Source of the DNA: Alcanivorax sp. DP30
Lineage (GTDB): Bacteria; Pseudomonadota; Gammaproteobacteria; Pseudomonadales; Alcanivoracaceae
DNA length: 64,000 bases
NCBI RefSeq assembly: GCF_009882945.1
Contig: NZ_WTUY01000005.1
Coordinates: forward strand, 101,815-165,814
Direction of reading: 5' to 3'
This document shows, one piece after another, positions 34,260 to 43,073 of this stretch (its first letter is position 1; every line of letters begins with the position of its first letter). Under the pieces are notes generated by a model, which saw only the letters and a program-made list of their open reading frames with translations, ran no database searches and had not been told where the DNA came from. The translations under genes were made by a program, and so were the position numbers.

Positions 34260-34366
34260 GTTAGATCCTGAATAATCGTTATTTGTCTGCGACGGGCATG
34301 GGAAACAGGCACGCAAAAAAAGAGGCGCACTCACCATGACCGTTGGTTATCAAAAAATGGGGGTAT

Positions 34367-34660
34367 TCAGGCGTGGAAAGGGGGCGCCCGTGCCTGCGCC
34401 GGCAGGGCAAAAAACGGGGGCAGGAAGGGGTGCGGCTGTGCCTGACCGAGCACCGGGGTGCTGACCGGCAAGGCGGGAACGCCATCGCTGGGCAGGGCAA
34501 CAAAACCGCCGTGGCCACACAGGTCGCAGTCGGCCACCAGCAGTGCCTGCTCGTGGGGGCTGCTGGTCGGGTCGATGTGACTGGGGGCGTGCCAGGCAAT
34601 GAACAGCTGGGCACACAGCAGCGACAGCACCAGGGTCAACGACAGGCGAGAGCGGCTCAT
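34367..34660 (-). CDS. Small exported protein with CDLC motif
   Basis: 97 residues: signal peptide or membrane anchor (LSLTLVLSLLCAQLFIAWHA), then HIDPTSSPHEQALLVADCDLC and a proline-rich tail. The Cys-x-x-Cys with nearby histidines recalls DUF2946-type small metal-related proteins. The start codon overlaps the yidD stop (ATGA), and the zinc genes follow 107 bases later, which suggests a role in metal handling. Function inferred only. Confidence 0.65.
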   Translation of the reverse strand: MSRSRLSLTLVLSLLCAQLFIAWHAPSHIDPTSSPHEQALLVADCDLCGHGGFVALPSDGVPALPVSTPVLGQAQPHPFLPPFFALPAQARAPPFHA

Positions 34661-34902
34661 TGGCTGGCCTCCGCGCTGTCGTGGGGCTCGGTGCCGGGCA
34701 CATAGTCAAAGCCGCCGGGATTCCCGGGGTGGCATTTACAGATGCGTTTGGCTGCCAGGGTGCTACCGCGCAGGGCGCCATGCACTTCTATCGCCTGCTT
34801 CGCGTAATGCGAGCAGCTCGGGTAGAAGCGGCATTGGTTGCCTGTCCAGGGGCTCAGCACTTTCTGGTAGAGCCAGATGATGCCAAGCAGGAGCGGTTTC
34901 AC
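34657..34902 (-). CDS. yidD: Membrane protein insertion efficiency factor YidD
   Basis: 81 residues with the family pattern LYQKVLSPWTGNQCRFYPSCSHYA and GGFDYVPG. Normally found in the rpmH-rnpA-yidD-yidC cluster; here it stands at the head of a zinc gene operon. GTG 34902 gives the standard length; the frame further upstream lies in repeat sequence. Confidence 0.9.
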   Translation of the reverse strand: MKPLLLGIIWLYQKVLSPWTGNQCRFYPSCSHYAKQAIEVHGALRGSTLAAKRICKCHPGNPGGFDYVPGTEPHDSAEASQ

Positions 34903-35203
34903 GTGGGAAGCCCTGCGTATGATTGATTCAACAGGGGATGATACGTGGATTTTGGCGCTGCTGGCTACCCTGGGTCGATCGGGTGGCGCCGTAGGAGCCT
35001 GCCTGCAGGCGATGGCGCCTGGCCGCAAGCGACAAGCTTCAAGTTGCAACGCGAGAGAGGTTTTCGTGAGCTGCGAGACCGTGTTCGCGAACGCAAACAA
35101 GCGCGGAGCGCGGGGCCGTTTGGGTCAATCCGTTGCGAGGCCTTGAGTCCGGGGAGCGTGGGTGCATACTGCGACCACCTTGTACCCCGTTGGAGTGTTG
35201 ATC
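34903..35203. repeat. Intergenic repeats: REP-like element and heptad array
   Basis: 301 bases between divergent genes. GTAGGAGCCTGCCTGCAGGC at 34991-35010 is a REP-like palindrome with the head GTAGG. At about 35023-35052 follows a 7-base-period array (CAAGCGA, CAAGCTT, CAAGTTG, CAACGCG). Confidence 0.65.
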
Positions 35204-35878
35204 ATGAAAGCGCTGATTTTGGCCCTGATGATGGTGGCCTGCCCGGTTTGGGCTCTGGATGACGCAGGCAATTGGGAAACCACCCGTGAAGGGGCTGGCC
35301 GGGGAGAAGTGAGCACTTACGCCATGGCGGTGGAAGGCAGCCCGGTGAAGGCCTTCAAGGGTGTGGTGGAGCTGCAGGCGTCCATGACCTCGGTGCTGGC
35401 GGTGATTACCGCCGTGGATACCTTCCCGGAGTGGATCTTCCAGAATCAGAGTGCCGAGCGCCTCACCAGCGATCACCAGGAGCGGATTCTGATGGCGTTC
35501 AATGGCATCTGGCCGGTGTCGGACCGGGATGTGGTGCTGGCCAATACGCTGAGCCAGGATGCCGACACCCGGGTGATTACCCTGCACAGCGTCAATGCCG
35601 TCGGCTTTGCTGACAAGCGTGATGGCTTTGTGCGTATCCCGGCGCTGGATAACCGGTTCACCCTTGCCCCGCTGGATGATGGCTGGGTGCGGGTGAAGTT
35701 CGAGACCTTTGTGGATCCGGGCGGCAGCGTACCGGTCTGGCTGGCCAACCTGGTCGCTACCAAGGCACCGCTGGTGACCCTGGAGGGGATCAGGGAGCAG
35801 CTGCAAAAGCCAAGGTTTGCCAATGCAACGCGGGACGACCTGCCGGCGTTGCCGGGGATGGACGCGCTGGAGTTGTGA
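35204..35878 (+). CDS. Secreted START-domain lipid-binding protein
   Basis: 224 residues with signal peptide (cleavage near VWA-L) and a START/SRPBCC fold: FKGVVELQASMTSVLAVITAVDTFPEW, NGIWPVSDRDVVL and VRVKFETFVDPGGSVPVWLAN are typical. Probably binds a lipid or sterol-like hydrophobic molecule in the periplasm. ATG 35204 chosen from the signal peptide. The stop codon opens directly into a heptad array. Confidence 0.82.
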   Translation: MKALILALMMVACPVWALDDAGNWETTREGAGRGEVSTYAMAVEGSPVKAFKGVVELQASMTSVLAVITAVDTFPEWIFQNQSAERLTSDHQERILMAFNGIWPVSDRDVVLANTLSQDADTRVITLHSVNAVGFADKRDGFVRIPALDNRFTLAPLDDGWVRVKFETFVDPGGSVPVWLANLVATKAPLVTLEGIREQLQKPRFANATRDDLPALPGMDALEL

Positions 35879-36207
35879 AGAGCAGCCGGGAGCTTCTAGC
35901 GACAAGCTGCGAGGAAAAGCGACAAGCTTCAAGCCTCAAGCTACAACGCGGGTTGGGCTTGGAGTGAGCGGAGAGCCACGATGCCGCGCCCATATACTGG
36001 TTGCGCTCTGTTTGCCGTAGGAGCTTGCCTGCAAGCGATCCGAGCCCAGGCGAGGTAAGGATTCCAGAAGCGAGTTTCGAAAATCAAAAACAACAACCAG
36101 GCACGAGGTTTTAGGTTTTGCCTTTCGAAACTCGCTTCTCGCAACTCGTTTTTCTCGTAGCTCGTAGCTCGTAGCTCGTAGCTCGAGGCTAGAAGCTCGT
36201 CGCTGCT
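35879..36207. repeat. Composite intergenic repeat cluster
   Basis: 329 bases between convergent genes. 35882-35947: heptad words of AGCTTCA type starting at the stop codon. 36017-36067: REP-like GTAGGAGCTTGCCTGCAAGC plus the tail CCGAGCCCAGGCGAGGTAAG, found again at 41883 and 46009. 36067-36140: inverted repeat GAAGCGAGTTTCGAAA / TTTCGAAACTCGCTTC. 36133-36200: heptad array with unit CTCGTAG reaching the cysS stop codon. Confidence 0.75.
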
Positions 36208-37590
36208 TCACCGACTCCAGCGGGTGCCTTCGCGAGTATCCTCAAGCTGGATGCCCGCGTCGGTGAGTTGCTGACGGATTGCATCGGCACGGGCGAAGTT
36301 TTTGTTTTTCTTGGCCTGGGTACGTTCGGCCACCAGAGCGTCAATCTCGTCATTGCTGAGGCCGTCTTCGCTTACATTCTTGTTCTGGAACCAGGCGGTG
36401 GGTTCTTCGGTGAGCAGGCCGAGGAGGTCGGCGGCGGCCAGCAGTTCGGCTTTCAGTTTTGGCTTGTCGGCCAGCTCGGCCTTGTTCAGCTCACCGGCGA
36501 TGGCGTGCAGGGCACTGACCGCTTCCGACGTATTCAGATCATCTTTCAGGGCTTCCAGTACCGGGTGGTTATCGGGCAACTGGTAGCCGGCTTCCGGCAC
36601 TACGGTTTCCCCACGACCCAGCAGGGCGTAGTAGAGGGTATCCAGGCCTTTCTCGGCATTCTCCAGCACGTCGGCGGAGAAGTTCAGCGGTGAACGGTAG
36701 TGGCTGGAGACCAGTGCGAAGCGCAGGATTTCGCCGTGGTACTGGGTGAGCAGGTCGCGCACCAGACGGAAGTTGCCCAGGGACTTGGACATTTTCTCGC
36801 CGTCGATGTTGATGTAACCGTTGTGCATCCAGTAACGCACGTAGTCGGTGCCGTGGGCGCAGCAGCCCTGGGCAATCTCGTTCTCGTGGTGCGGGAAGAT
36901 CAGGTCCTGGCCGCCACCGTGGATATCGATCACATCACCCAGGTGCTTGTGGATCATGGCGGAGCACTCGATGTGCCAGCCGGGTCGGCCGCGGCCCCAG
37001 GGAGAGTCCCAACCGGGTTGCTCATCCGTGGACGGCTTCCAGAGGATGAAATCCCCGGGATGGCGCTTGTAGTCGGCCACTTCCACCCGTGCGCCGGCGA
37101 GCATGTCTTCCAGCTTGCGACCGGAGAGCTTGCCGTAGTCGGGCATGGATTCCACCGCAAACAGCACTTGGCCGTCGGCCTCGTAGGCGTGGCCTTTTTC
37201 CACCAGGGTGGAAATCATCTCGATCATCTCGGGGATGTGATCGGTGGCCTTGGGAATGATGTTCGGGGTCTTGGCGTTCAGGGCCGCCATGTCGTCCAGG
37301 AAGGCGGCGCTGAAACGTTCGGTGAGCGCACTGATATCTTCGCCGTTTTCCGCCGCCGCATTGATGATCTTGTCATCGATGTCGGTGATGTTGCGGGCGT
37401 AGGCCACTTCCGGGTAAAGCCGTTGCAGCAGGCGATACAGCACATCAAACACCACCACCGGGCGGGCGTTGCCGATGTGGACGAAGTTATAGACCGTGGG
37501 CCCGCACACGTAGAGGGTGATGCGGTTGGGATCCAGCGGAATGAAGTCGTCCTTTTGCCCGGTGAGGGTGTTGTGCAGTTTCAGAGTCAT
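36208..37590 (-). CDS. cysS: Cysteine--tRNA ligase
   Basis: 460 residues, full length. Class I synthetase: [16 protein letters not shown] contains the HIGN form of the HIGH signature and EKMSKSLGN the KMSKS loop. Zinc-binding residues are present (C28 and the later WHIECSAM...HENE region). Charges tRNA-Cys. Its ATG overlaps the hisI stop codon by ATGA, an unusual pairing that implies coupled translation. Confidence 0.97.
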   Translation of the reverse strand: MTLKLHNTLTGQKDDFIPLDPNRITLYVCGPTVYNFVHIGNARPVVVFDVLYRLLQRLYPEVAYARNITDIDDKIINAAAENGEDISALTERFSAAFLDDMAALNAKTPNIIPKATDHIPEMIEMISTLVEKGHAYEADGQVLFAVESMPDYGKLSGRKLEDMLAGARVEVADYKRHPGDFILWKPSTDEQPGWDSPWGRGRPGWHIECSAMIHKHLGDVIDIHGGGQDLIFPHHENEIAQGCCAHGTDYVRYWMHNGYINIDGEKMSKSLGNFRLVRDLLTQYHGEILRFALVSSHYRSPLNFSADVLENAEKGLDTLYYALLGRGETVVPEAGYQLPDNHPVLEALKDDLNTSEAVSALHAIAGELNKAELADKPKLKAELLAAADLLGLLTEEPTAWFQNKNVSEDGLSNDEIDALVAERTQAKKNKNFARADAIRQQLTDAGIQLEDTREGTRWSR

Positions 37591-38015
37591 GACTTATAGA
37601 GTTCTTTGGGGTCGATGATCGGCGTCTTGTCGATGGTGACGCTGTCGGCGTCGGCTTTCCAGTAGAAGCAGTCGCGGCGGCCGGTGTGACAGGCGGGGCC
37701 GGTCTGGTCCACTTGCAGCAGCAGGGTGTCGGCGTCGCAGTCGATGCGCAGTGTTTTCAGCAGCTGGACCTGACCGGAGGATTCCCCCTTGCGCCACAGT
37801 GTGCCGCGGGAGCGGGAGTAGTAGCACACGCGTCCGGTCTGCAGGGTTTCCTCGATGGCGTCGCGGCTCATCCAGGCCATCATCAGGACTTCGCCCGTGT
37901 CGTGCTGCTGGGCGATGGCCGGCACCAGGCCCTCGGCGTTGTACTTGAGGTTATCCAGCGCGTCCTTGAGGGAGAGCTGGAAGCCTTCGGGTTGGTGTTC
38001 GTTGTCTTTGAACAT
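37587..38015 (-). CDS. hisI: Phosphoribosyl-AMP cyclohydrolase
   Basis: 142 residues. Histidine biosynthesis, opening of the adenine ring of PR-AMP. Family motifs [24 protein letters not shown], the metal-binding DCDADTL and zinc cysteines in [12 protein letters not shown] are all present. Stand-alone form without HisE. In Pseudomonas hisI normally precedes hisE and the tat genes; here it precedes cysS. Confidence 0.95.
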   Translation of the reverse strand: MFKDNEHQPEGFQLSLKDALDNLKYNAEGLVPAIAQQHDTGEVLMMAWMSRDAIEETLQTGRVCYYSRSRGTLWRKGESSGQVQLLKTLRIDCDADTLLLQVDQTGPACHTGRRDCFYWKADADSVTIDKTPIIDPKELYKS

Positions 38016-38027
38016 GGTTGATCCAGT

Positions 38028-38118
38028 CTGTGGTCGGACGTCTGACGTCGGACGCTTTAAACATGAAAACCCGCCCAGGCGGGTTTTCGCGTCAGACGTC
38101 AGACTTCCGACGTCCGAC
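38028..38118. repeat. Inverted heptad arrays around a terminator
   Basis: Left array 38028-38054 (unit GTCGGAC/GTCTGAC) and right array 38090-38118 (unit GTCAGAC, then TTCCGAC, GTCCGAC), inverted to each other, flank the hairpin AAAACCCGCC / GGCGGGTTTT (38063-38086), which terminates thrS on the minus strand. The right array ends next to the thrS stop codon. Confidence 0.82.
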
Positions 38119-38121
38119 CGT

Positions 38122-40038
38122 TTAGATCGGCAGGCGTGCGGCGGCGGCCAGGGCTGCCACGGCCTCGTCCAGACTGACGTTTTCGGTAGCCTGGGAGCCG
38201 AGGGTACGGATCGCCACTTCGCGGTTTTCCGCTTCCTGGGCACCAATCACCCAGATGCGCGGGGTCTTGGTTTTGGAGTGCTCACGCACCTTGAAGCCGA
38301 TCTTCTCGTTGCGGATGTCCAGTTCGGCAGGTACGCCGGCGGCAACCAGCTTCTGCTGCACTTCCCGGGCGTAATCATCCGCTGCGTTGGTAACGGTACA
38401 GATGGCTACCGGCACCGGTGCCAGCCACAGGGGCAGATGCCCGGCGGTGGACTCGATCAGGATGCCCAGGAAGCGCTCCAGGGAGCCCAGCACCGCGCGG
38501 TGCAGCATGACAGGACGCTGGCGGGAGCCGTCTTCCGCCACGTATTCGGCATCCAGACGATCAGGCAGTACGAAGTCCACCTGCAGGGTGCCACACTGCC
38601 AGTCACGGCCAATGGCGTCACGCAATACGAATTCCAGCTTCGGGCCATAGAAGGCGCCTTCGCCCGGATTCAGTTCGCATTCCAGCCCCAGGGATTCCAC
38701 CGCGGAGCGCAGGGCGCCTTCGGCCTTGTCCCAGGTTTCGTCGGAGCCGGCACGGTTGTCCGGGCGGTCGGAGAACTTGATGCGGAAGCTGTCGAAGCCG
38801 AAGTCTTCATAGACTTCACGCAGCATCTTGATGAAACCGGCGGTTTCTTCATTGATCTGCTCTTCGGTACAGAAGATGTGCGCATCGTCCTGGCTAAAGG
38901 ACCGGGCACGCATCAGGCCGTGCAGGGCGCCGTGGGCTTCGTTGCGGAACAGGGTAGTGAACTCGCCGAGGCGGATGGGCAGATCCCGGTAGCTGGTGAT
39001 GCCCTGCTTGAAGATCTGCACGTGGCCCGGGCAATTCATGGGCTTCACGGCCATTTCTTTGTGGTCGTGGGTGCAGACGGTGAACATGTCTTCGCCGTAT
39101 TTGTCCCAGTGGCCGGACTGCTCCCAGAGGATGCGGTCCATCATCTGTGGTGTGGACACTTCCTGGTAGCCGCCTTTTTCCATCTTGCCGCGGATATAGT
39201 TTTCCAGGTTCTTGCGCATGCGCCAGCCTTTCGGGTGCCAGAACATGCTGCCCACCGCTTCCTGCTGGATATGGAACAAGCCCATTTCCCTGGCCAGTTT
39301 GCGGTGGTCACGTTTCTCCGCTTCCTCAAGTTGCTTGAGGTAGGCGTTGAGTTCTTTCTTGTCGCGCCAGGCGGTGCCGTAGATGCGCTGCAGCTGGGCC
39401 TTGGTGGCATCGCCACGCCAGTAGGCGCCGGCCACCTTGGTCAGCTTGAAGCCATCGCCCAGCTTGCTGGTGCTGGGCAGGTGCGGGCCACGGCACAGGT
39501 CGATGAAATCGCCCTGGCGGTAGAGGCTCACTGCCTGATCCGCAGGCAGGTCACGGATGATTTCTGCTTTGAATTCTTCGCCTTTTTCCAGGAAGAAGGC
39601 CACGGCTTCATCGCGGTCCCAGACTTCACGGCGGATTTCTTCATTGCGGCGCACAATCTCCTGCATGCGCTTTTCAATGGTTTTCAGATCATCCGGAGTG
39701 AACGGAGTGTCCCGGTGGAAGTCGTAGTAGAAGCCGTTGGCGATGGTCGGGCCAATGGTCACCTGGGTATCCGGGAACAGTTCCTGAACGGCTTCGGCCA
39801 TGACATGGGCAGCGTCGTGACGGATCAGCTCCAGGGCTTCGTCGGTGTCACGGGTGATGATTTCCACCGTGGCGCCATCGTCGATGGGCAGATAGACGTC
39901 GATCAGGGTGCCGTTGGCCTTGGCGGCCAGGGCCTGTTTGGCGAGTTTTTTGTTGATTCGACCGGCGATATCCAGTGCGGAGGCCGGTTGATCAAACTCC
40001 ATGGTTGCCCCATCGGGCAGTTGGTAGCTCACGCTCAT
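38122..40038 (-). CDS. thrS: Threonine--tRNA ligase (alphaproteobacterial-like type)
   Basis: 638 residues: TGS domain (1-62), editing domain with [10 protein letters not shown] and the later CRGPHLPST, class II catalytic core ([41 protein letters not shown]) and anticodon-binding domain. All catalytic motifs intact. The C-terminal part ([47 protein letters not shown]) reads more like the alphaproteobacterial enzyme than the usual gammaproteobacterial one. It is not followed by infC-rpmI-rplT, its normal partners. Confidence 0.95.
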   Translation of the reverse strand: MSVSYQLPDGATMEFDQPASALDIAGRINKKLAKQALAAKANGTLIDVYLPIDDGATVEIITRDTDEALELIRHDAAHVMAEAVQELFPDTQVTIGPTIANGFYYDFHRDTPFTPDDLKTIEKRMQEIVRRNEEIRREVWDRDEAVAFFLEKGEEFKAEIIRDLPADQAVSLYRQGDFIDLCRGPHLPSTSKLGDGFKLTKVAGAYWRGDATKAQLQRIYGTAWRDKKELNAYLKQLEEAEKRDHRKLAREMGLFHIQQEAVGSMFWHPKGWRMRKNLENYIRGKMEKGGYQEVSTPQMMDRILWEQSGHWDKYGEDMFTVCTHDHKEMAVKPMNCPGHVQIFKQGITSYRDLPIRLGEFTTLFRNEAHGALHGLMRARSFSQDDAHIFCTEEQINEETAGFIKMLREVYEDFGFDSFRIKFSDRPDNRAGSDETWDKAEGALRSAVESLGLECELNPGEGAFYGPKLEFVLRDAIGRDWQCGTLQVDFVLPDRLDAEYVAEDGSRQRPVMLHRAVLGSLERFLGILIESTAGHLPLWLAPVPVAICTVTNAADDYAREVQQKLVAAGVPAELDIRNEKIGFKVREHSKTKTPRIWVIGAQEAENREVAIRTLGSQATENVSLDEAVAALAAAARLPI

Positions 40039-40242
40039 GGGTGAAAGGGATCCAGGTGATTGGCTCAGAACCGGAGGATGGTAGGGGCTGTTGGGGTTTC
40101 ATTCAAGGTATTGCCCCCTTTGGGGCCGCTTCAGCCACGGATTATCGGATGTATGGCTACATGTATACTCAAGAGGTTTCCCGCGGAATCCTCCCAGCCT
40201 ATCCTTGTCTGAGAAGGACATCACAATTGGAGCCGGACGCTC

Positions 40243-41811
40243 ATGACAACACCTGAACCCGATACAGACGTACGTGATGGCCGGGACGTGCTGCCGCGAT
40301 TGTTACGGGTTGCCCAGCATCTCAGTGAACAGAAGGACGTGCCGCGGCTGATGGACGCGCTGCTGCGTGAAGCCCGTTTTCTGTGCAAGGCCGATACCGG
40401 TTGGGTCTGGCTGTACCGTGATGGAAGCCAGAGTGAAGGCCTGTTTTGTCTGGCCTCGCCAGCCGCTGGCGGCGCGCTTCGGGAAGATCCTTCGCTGTAT
40501 CGCCCGCTCAATGGTGACGGGCTGGTGGAGGCCTGTTTTGCGGACGGTGAGCCACTGACTGTGGTGCTGGCGGATGATCAGCCGTTGCCGGAGAAGGACC
40601 GGGCCGTACTGGCAGCGCTGGCGCTGGATTGTCAGGCGGTCCAGCTGTGGCCACTGTACAACCACGAGGGGCGTGTCACCGGCGTCATGCAGCTGGCCTA
40701 TCAGCGAGAAGTGCCCCGCCATCTGCAGCGCCTGCAGAATGGTCACCTGATCTTCCAGTCCCTGCTCACCTATGGTGGCACTGCGCTGAGCAACCTGACT
40801 CAGGTGCAGGACCTCAAGGCTCTGCTGGATGCCTTTATCAAGGTGCTGGCACAGGCCATTGATGCCAAGAGCCCACATACCAGTGCGCACTGTCAGCGGG
40901 TGCCGGTGATCACCGAAATGCTTGCCCAGGCGGCCTGCGAGGATCAGGACCATTTTGCCGACTTCAGTCTGGACGAGGATGGCTGGTATGAGCTCCATGT
41001 GGCGGCATGGCTGCACGACTGCGGCAAGCTTGCCACCCCGGATTCGGTACTCGACAAGTCCACCAAATTGCATACATTGCATGACCGAATCGATGAGGTG
41101 GCCAGCCGCTTTGCCGCCCTGCGCGCCGAAATCTGTTTTCGCTATGAGAGGGATTGCCTGCAAACGCCCCAGCTGGAGCCCTCATTGCGCGAGCGCATGG
41201 AGCAGGAGATTAGTGCGCTGACGGGCGATCTGACGTTTCTGGAGCGTATCAACCGCGGTGGCGAAGCCATGGCTGCGGAAGATCAGCAGCGGGTGAGGGA
41301 TATTGCCCACCGACGCTGGACGGATGCCTGGGGTCAGAGCAAGCCGCTGCTGAATGAGGATGAAGTGAAAAACCTGTGTATTCCACGGGGTACCCTGACG
41401 CCGGAAGAACGTCAGATTATCAACGGGCATATGGATGTGACCCTGGACATGTTGGGGTCGTTGCCGTTCCCTCCCCAGTTGCGACAGGTGCCAGAGTATG
41501 CCGGTGGGCACCATGAGAAAATGGATGGCACGGGGTTTCCGTTAGGACTGACCCGGGAGCAGATGTCGATTCCGGCACGGATCATGGCCATTGCCGATGT
41601 TTTTGAGGCGCTCACCGCCAAGGAACGCCCTTACAAGACGCCGCTGAAACTCAGTGAAGCGCTGGCGATCATGCAGCGCATGCGCGACAACGACCATCTG
41701 GACCCGGATTTGTATCGGCTGTTTATTCGCTCAAGGGTATGGCGTGATTACGGCAAGAAGCATCTGGATCCGGTGCAGCTGGATGTGGATGATGCATCGG
41801 CGTTTGAGTGA
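40243..41811 (+). CDS. GAF-HD-GYP phosphodiesterase-like protein
   Basis: 522 residues. GAF-like sensor (about 20-170) followed by HD-GYP domain (about 185-505): H258/D259 in WLHDCGK, then HHEKMDGTGFP (423-433), where the signature GYP is GFP. About 160 residues separate the two motifs, more than usual, including an acidic helical insert (about 285-385). HD-GYP proteins hydrolyse cyclic di-GMP or cGAMP; the GFP variant and insert leave activity uncertain. Divergent from thrS. The stop codon is followed at once by heptad repeats. Confidence 0.85.
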   Translation: MTTPEPDTDVRDGRDVLPRLLRVAQHLSEQKDVPRLMDALLREARFLCKADTGWVWLYRDGSQSEGLFCLASPAAGGALREDPSLYRPLNGDGLVEACFADGEPLTVVLADDQPLPEKDRAVLAALALDCQAVQLWPLYNHEGRVTGVMQLAYQREVPRHLQRLQNGHLIFQSLLTYGGTALSNLTQVQDLKALLDAFIKVLAQAIDAKSPHTSAHCQRVPVITEMLAQAACEDQDHFADFSLDEDGWYELHVAAWLHDCGKLATPDSVLDKSTKLHTLHDRIDEVASRFAALRAEICFRYERDCLQTPQLEPSLRERMEQEISALTGDLTFLERINRGGEAMAAEDQQRVRDIAHRRWTDAWGQSKPLLNEDEVKNLCIPRGTLTPEERQIINGHMDVTLDMLGSLPFPPQLRQVPEYAGGHHEKMDGTGFPLGLTREQMSIPARIMAIADVFEALTAKERPYKTPLKLSEALAIMQRMRDNDHLDPDLYRLFIRSRVWRDYGKKHLDPVQLDVDDASAFE

Positions 41812-42145
41812 CGAGCTACGCTCGATTGGCCAGGAAAACCTGGAAGAGTGCCCGGCTTTTTCCGCATTTCTGCGAAGCTGCTGTGGGAGCTTGCCTGCAA
41901 GCGATCCGAGCCCAGGCAGGGCAAGGATTCCGGAACCGTTCGTTGAGCAAAACTCTCATGCCTCATGGTCATTCCCTTCGAGGGGCCGAGGGGCTCTCGG
42001 CCGTGGGTAATGCTGCCGGAACGGGCTTGTCCGTTCACTCAGGCTGGATTTTTTATCTCGTTTTATTGTCGAAATCGTTAATGGTGGATTTGGTGGAGAA
42101 CGGCTTGTGCTGATTTCCACTCTTCATGTGGTGCAGGAGAAGGCA
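41812..42145. repeat. Composite repeat: heptad, CTCGATTGG tail and REP-like element
   Basis: 41812-41822: short AGCTACG heptad from the stop codon, then CTCGATTGGCCAGG as at 50733 and 45926. 41883-41934: REP-like GTGGGAGCTTGCCTGCAAGC with tail CCGAGCCCAGG. The remaining 200 bases up to the peptidase gene contain no gene that could be supported. Confidence 0.7.
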
Positions 42146-42961
42146 TTGAAGTCTGTTGCGGTGATATTGGGGTTGATGCTTGCCAGTTCGGCCATGGCCA
42201 GTGACTGGCTGCTCTCTCTCGACGGTGAGCGTACCCAGGGCTCCCTGTTGCGGGGGCAGGTTGTGCCGGGCGTGAGCGTGTCGCTTAATGGCAATCGGGT
42301 GCGAACCACCGGCGACGGTTTTTTTGCCGTGGGCTTTGGCCGTGACGCTGCTCTGGAACAGACCCTGGAATTGAAAAAAGGTGGCGACACCGAGAGTGTG
42401 CCGGTGACGTTGGCGAAGCGGGAATACGCAATCCAGCGGGTGGAAGGGGTGCCGCAGCGTACCGTGGAACCACCGCCGGAGGCTGTTCTCAAGCGAATCC
42501 AGGCTGAGGTGGCTGCGATCAAGAAAGCCCGTGCCAGTGATACTGATCTGGAAGCATTCCTGAGTGATTTCCAGTGGCCGCTGACTGGCCGCATCAGTGG
42601 TGTCTATGGCAGTCAGCGGGTCTACAACGGCAAGCCTGGCCGCCCTCATTATGGTGTGGATGTGGCCCGACCGGTGGGAACGCTTGTGGTGGCGCCGGCG
42701 GATGCGGTGGTTAGTCTGGTGCAGGACGACAATTACTATTCCGGCGGCACCCTGATCATGGACCATGGCTACGGCGTGTCATCCACCATGATTCATCTCA
42801 GCGAGGTGCTGGTGGAACCCGGTCAGGCGGTGAAACAGGGGGAGCCGGTGGCGAAGGTCGGTGCGGGAGGTCGTGCCACTGGCCCGCATCTCGACTGGCG
42901 ATTGAACTGGTTTGAGGAAAGGCTGGACCCGGTCACCATCGTGCCGCCGATGGTGCAATGA
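42146..42961 (+). CDS. Secreted M23-family metallopeptidase, TTG start
   Basis: 271 residues. TTG 42146 is chosen because AGGAGAAGG ends three bases upstream and the product begins with a typical signal peptide (KSVAVILGLMLASSAMAS). C-terminal LytM/M23 domain (about 160-265): HYGVDVARPVGT, DHGYGVSSTMIHLSEV and GPHLDWRLNW supply the zinc ligands. Probably cleaves peptidoglycan cross-bridges in the periplasm. N-terminal 100 residues form a beta-rich region. Confidence 0.85.
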   Translation: MKSVAVILGLMLASSAMASDWLLSLDGERTQGSLLRGQVVPGVSVSLNGNRVRTTGDGFFAVGFGRDAALEQTLELKKGGDTESVPVTLAKREYAIQRVEGVPQRTVEPPPEAVLKRIQAEVAAIKKARASDTDLEAFLSDFQWPLTGRISGVYGSQRVYNGKPGRPHYGVDVARPVGTLVVAPADAVVSLVQDDNYYSGGTLIMDHGYGVSSTMIHLSEVLVEPGQAVKQGEPVAKVGAGGRATGPHLDWRLNWFEERLDPVTIVPPMVQ

Positions 42962-42988
42962 GTCGCCCTGTTCTGGTGGCAAAGGCGC

Positions 42989-43022
42989 GGTAGGAGGCTG
43001 CCCGCAGGCGAATCAGGCCTGG
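42989..43022. repeat. REP-like palindrome
   Basis: GGTAGGAGGCTGCCCGCAGG followed by CGAATCAGGCCTGG; same head and palindrome layout as the elements at 34991, 36017 and 41883. Confidence 0.6.
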
Positions 43023-43073
43023 ACAGGGAATGCGTGTCGATCAGCGAGTTGCGTGAAACGTGGGGCCATGGTT

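Noticed and set aside
32952..34271. Long plus-strand frame opposite the His-rich outer-membrane gene
   Set aside because: Antisense shadow; the minus-strand product has a signal peptide, barrel strands and terminal F.
37855..40044. 729-codon plus-strand frame over thrS and hisI
   Set aside because: Antisense shadow of two clear enzymes.
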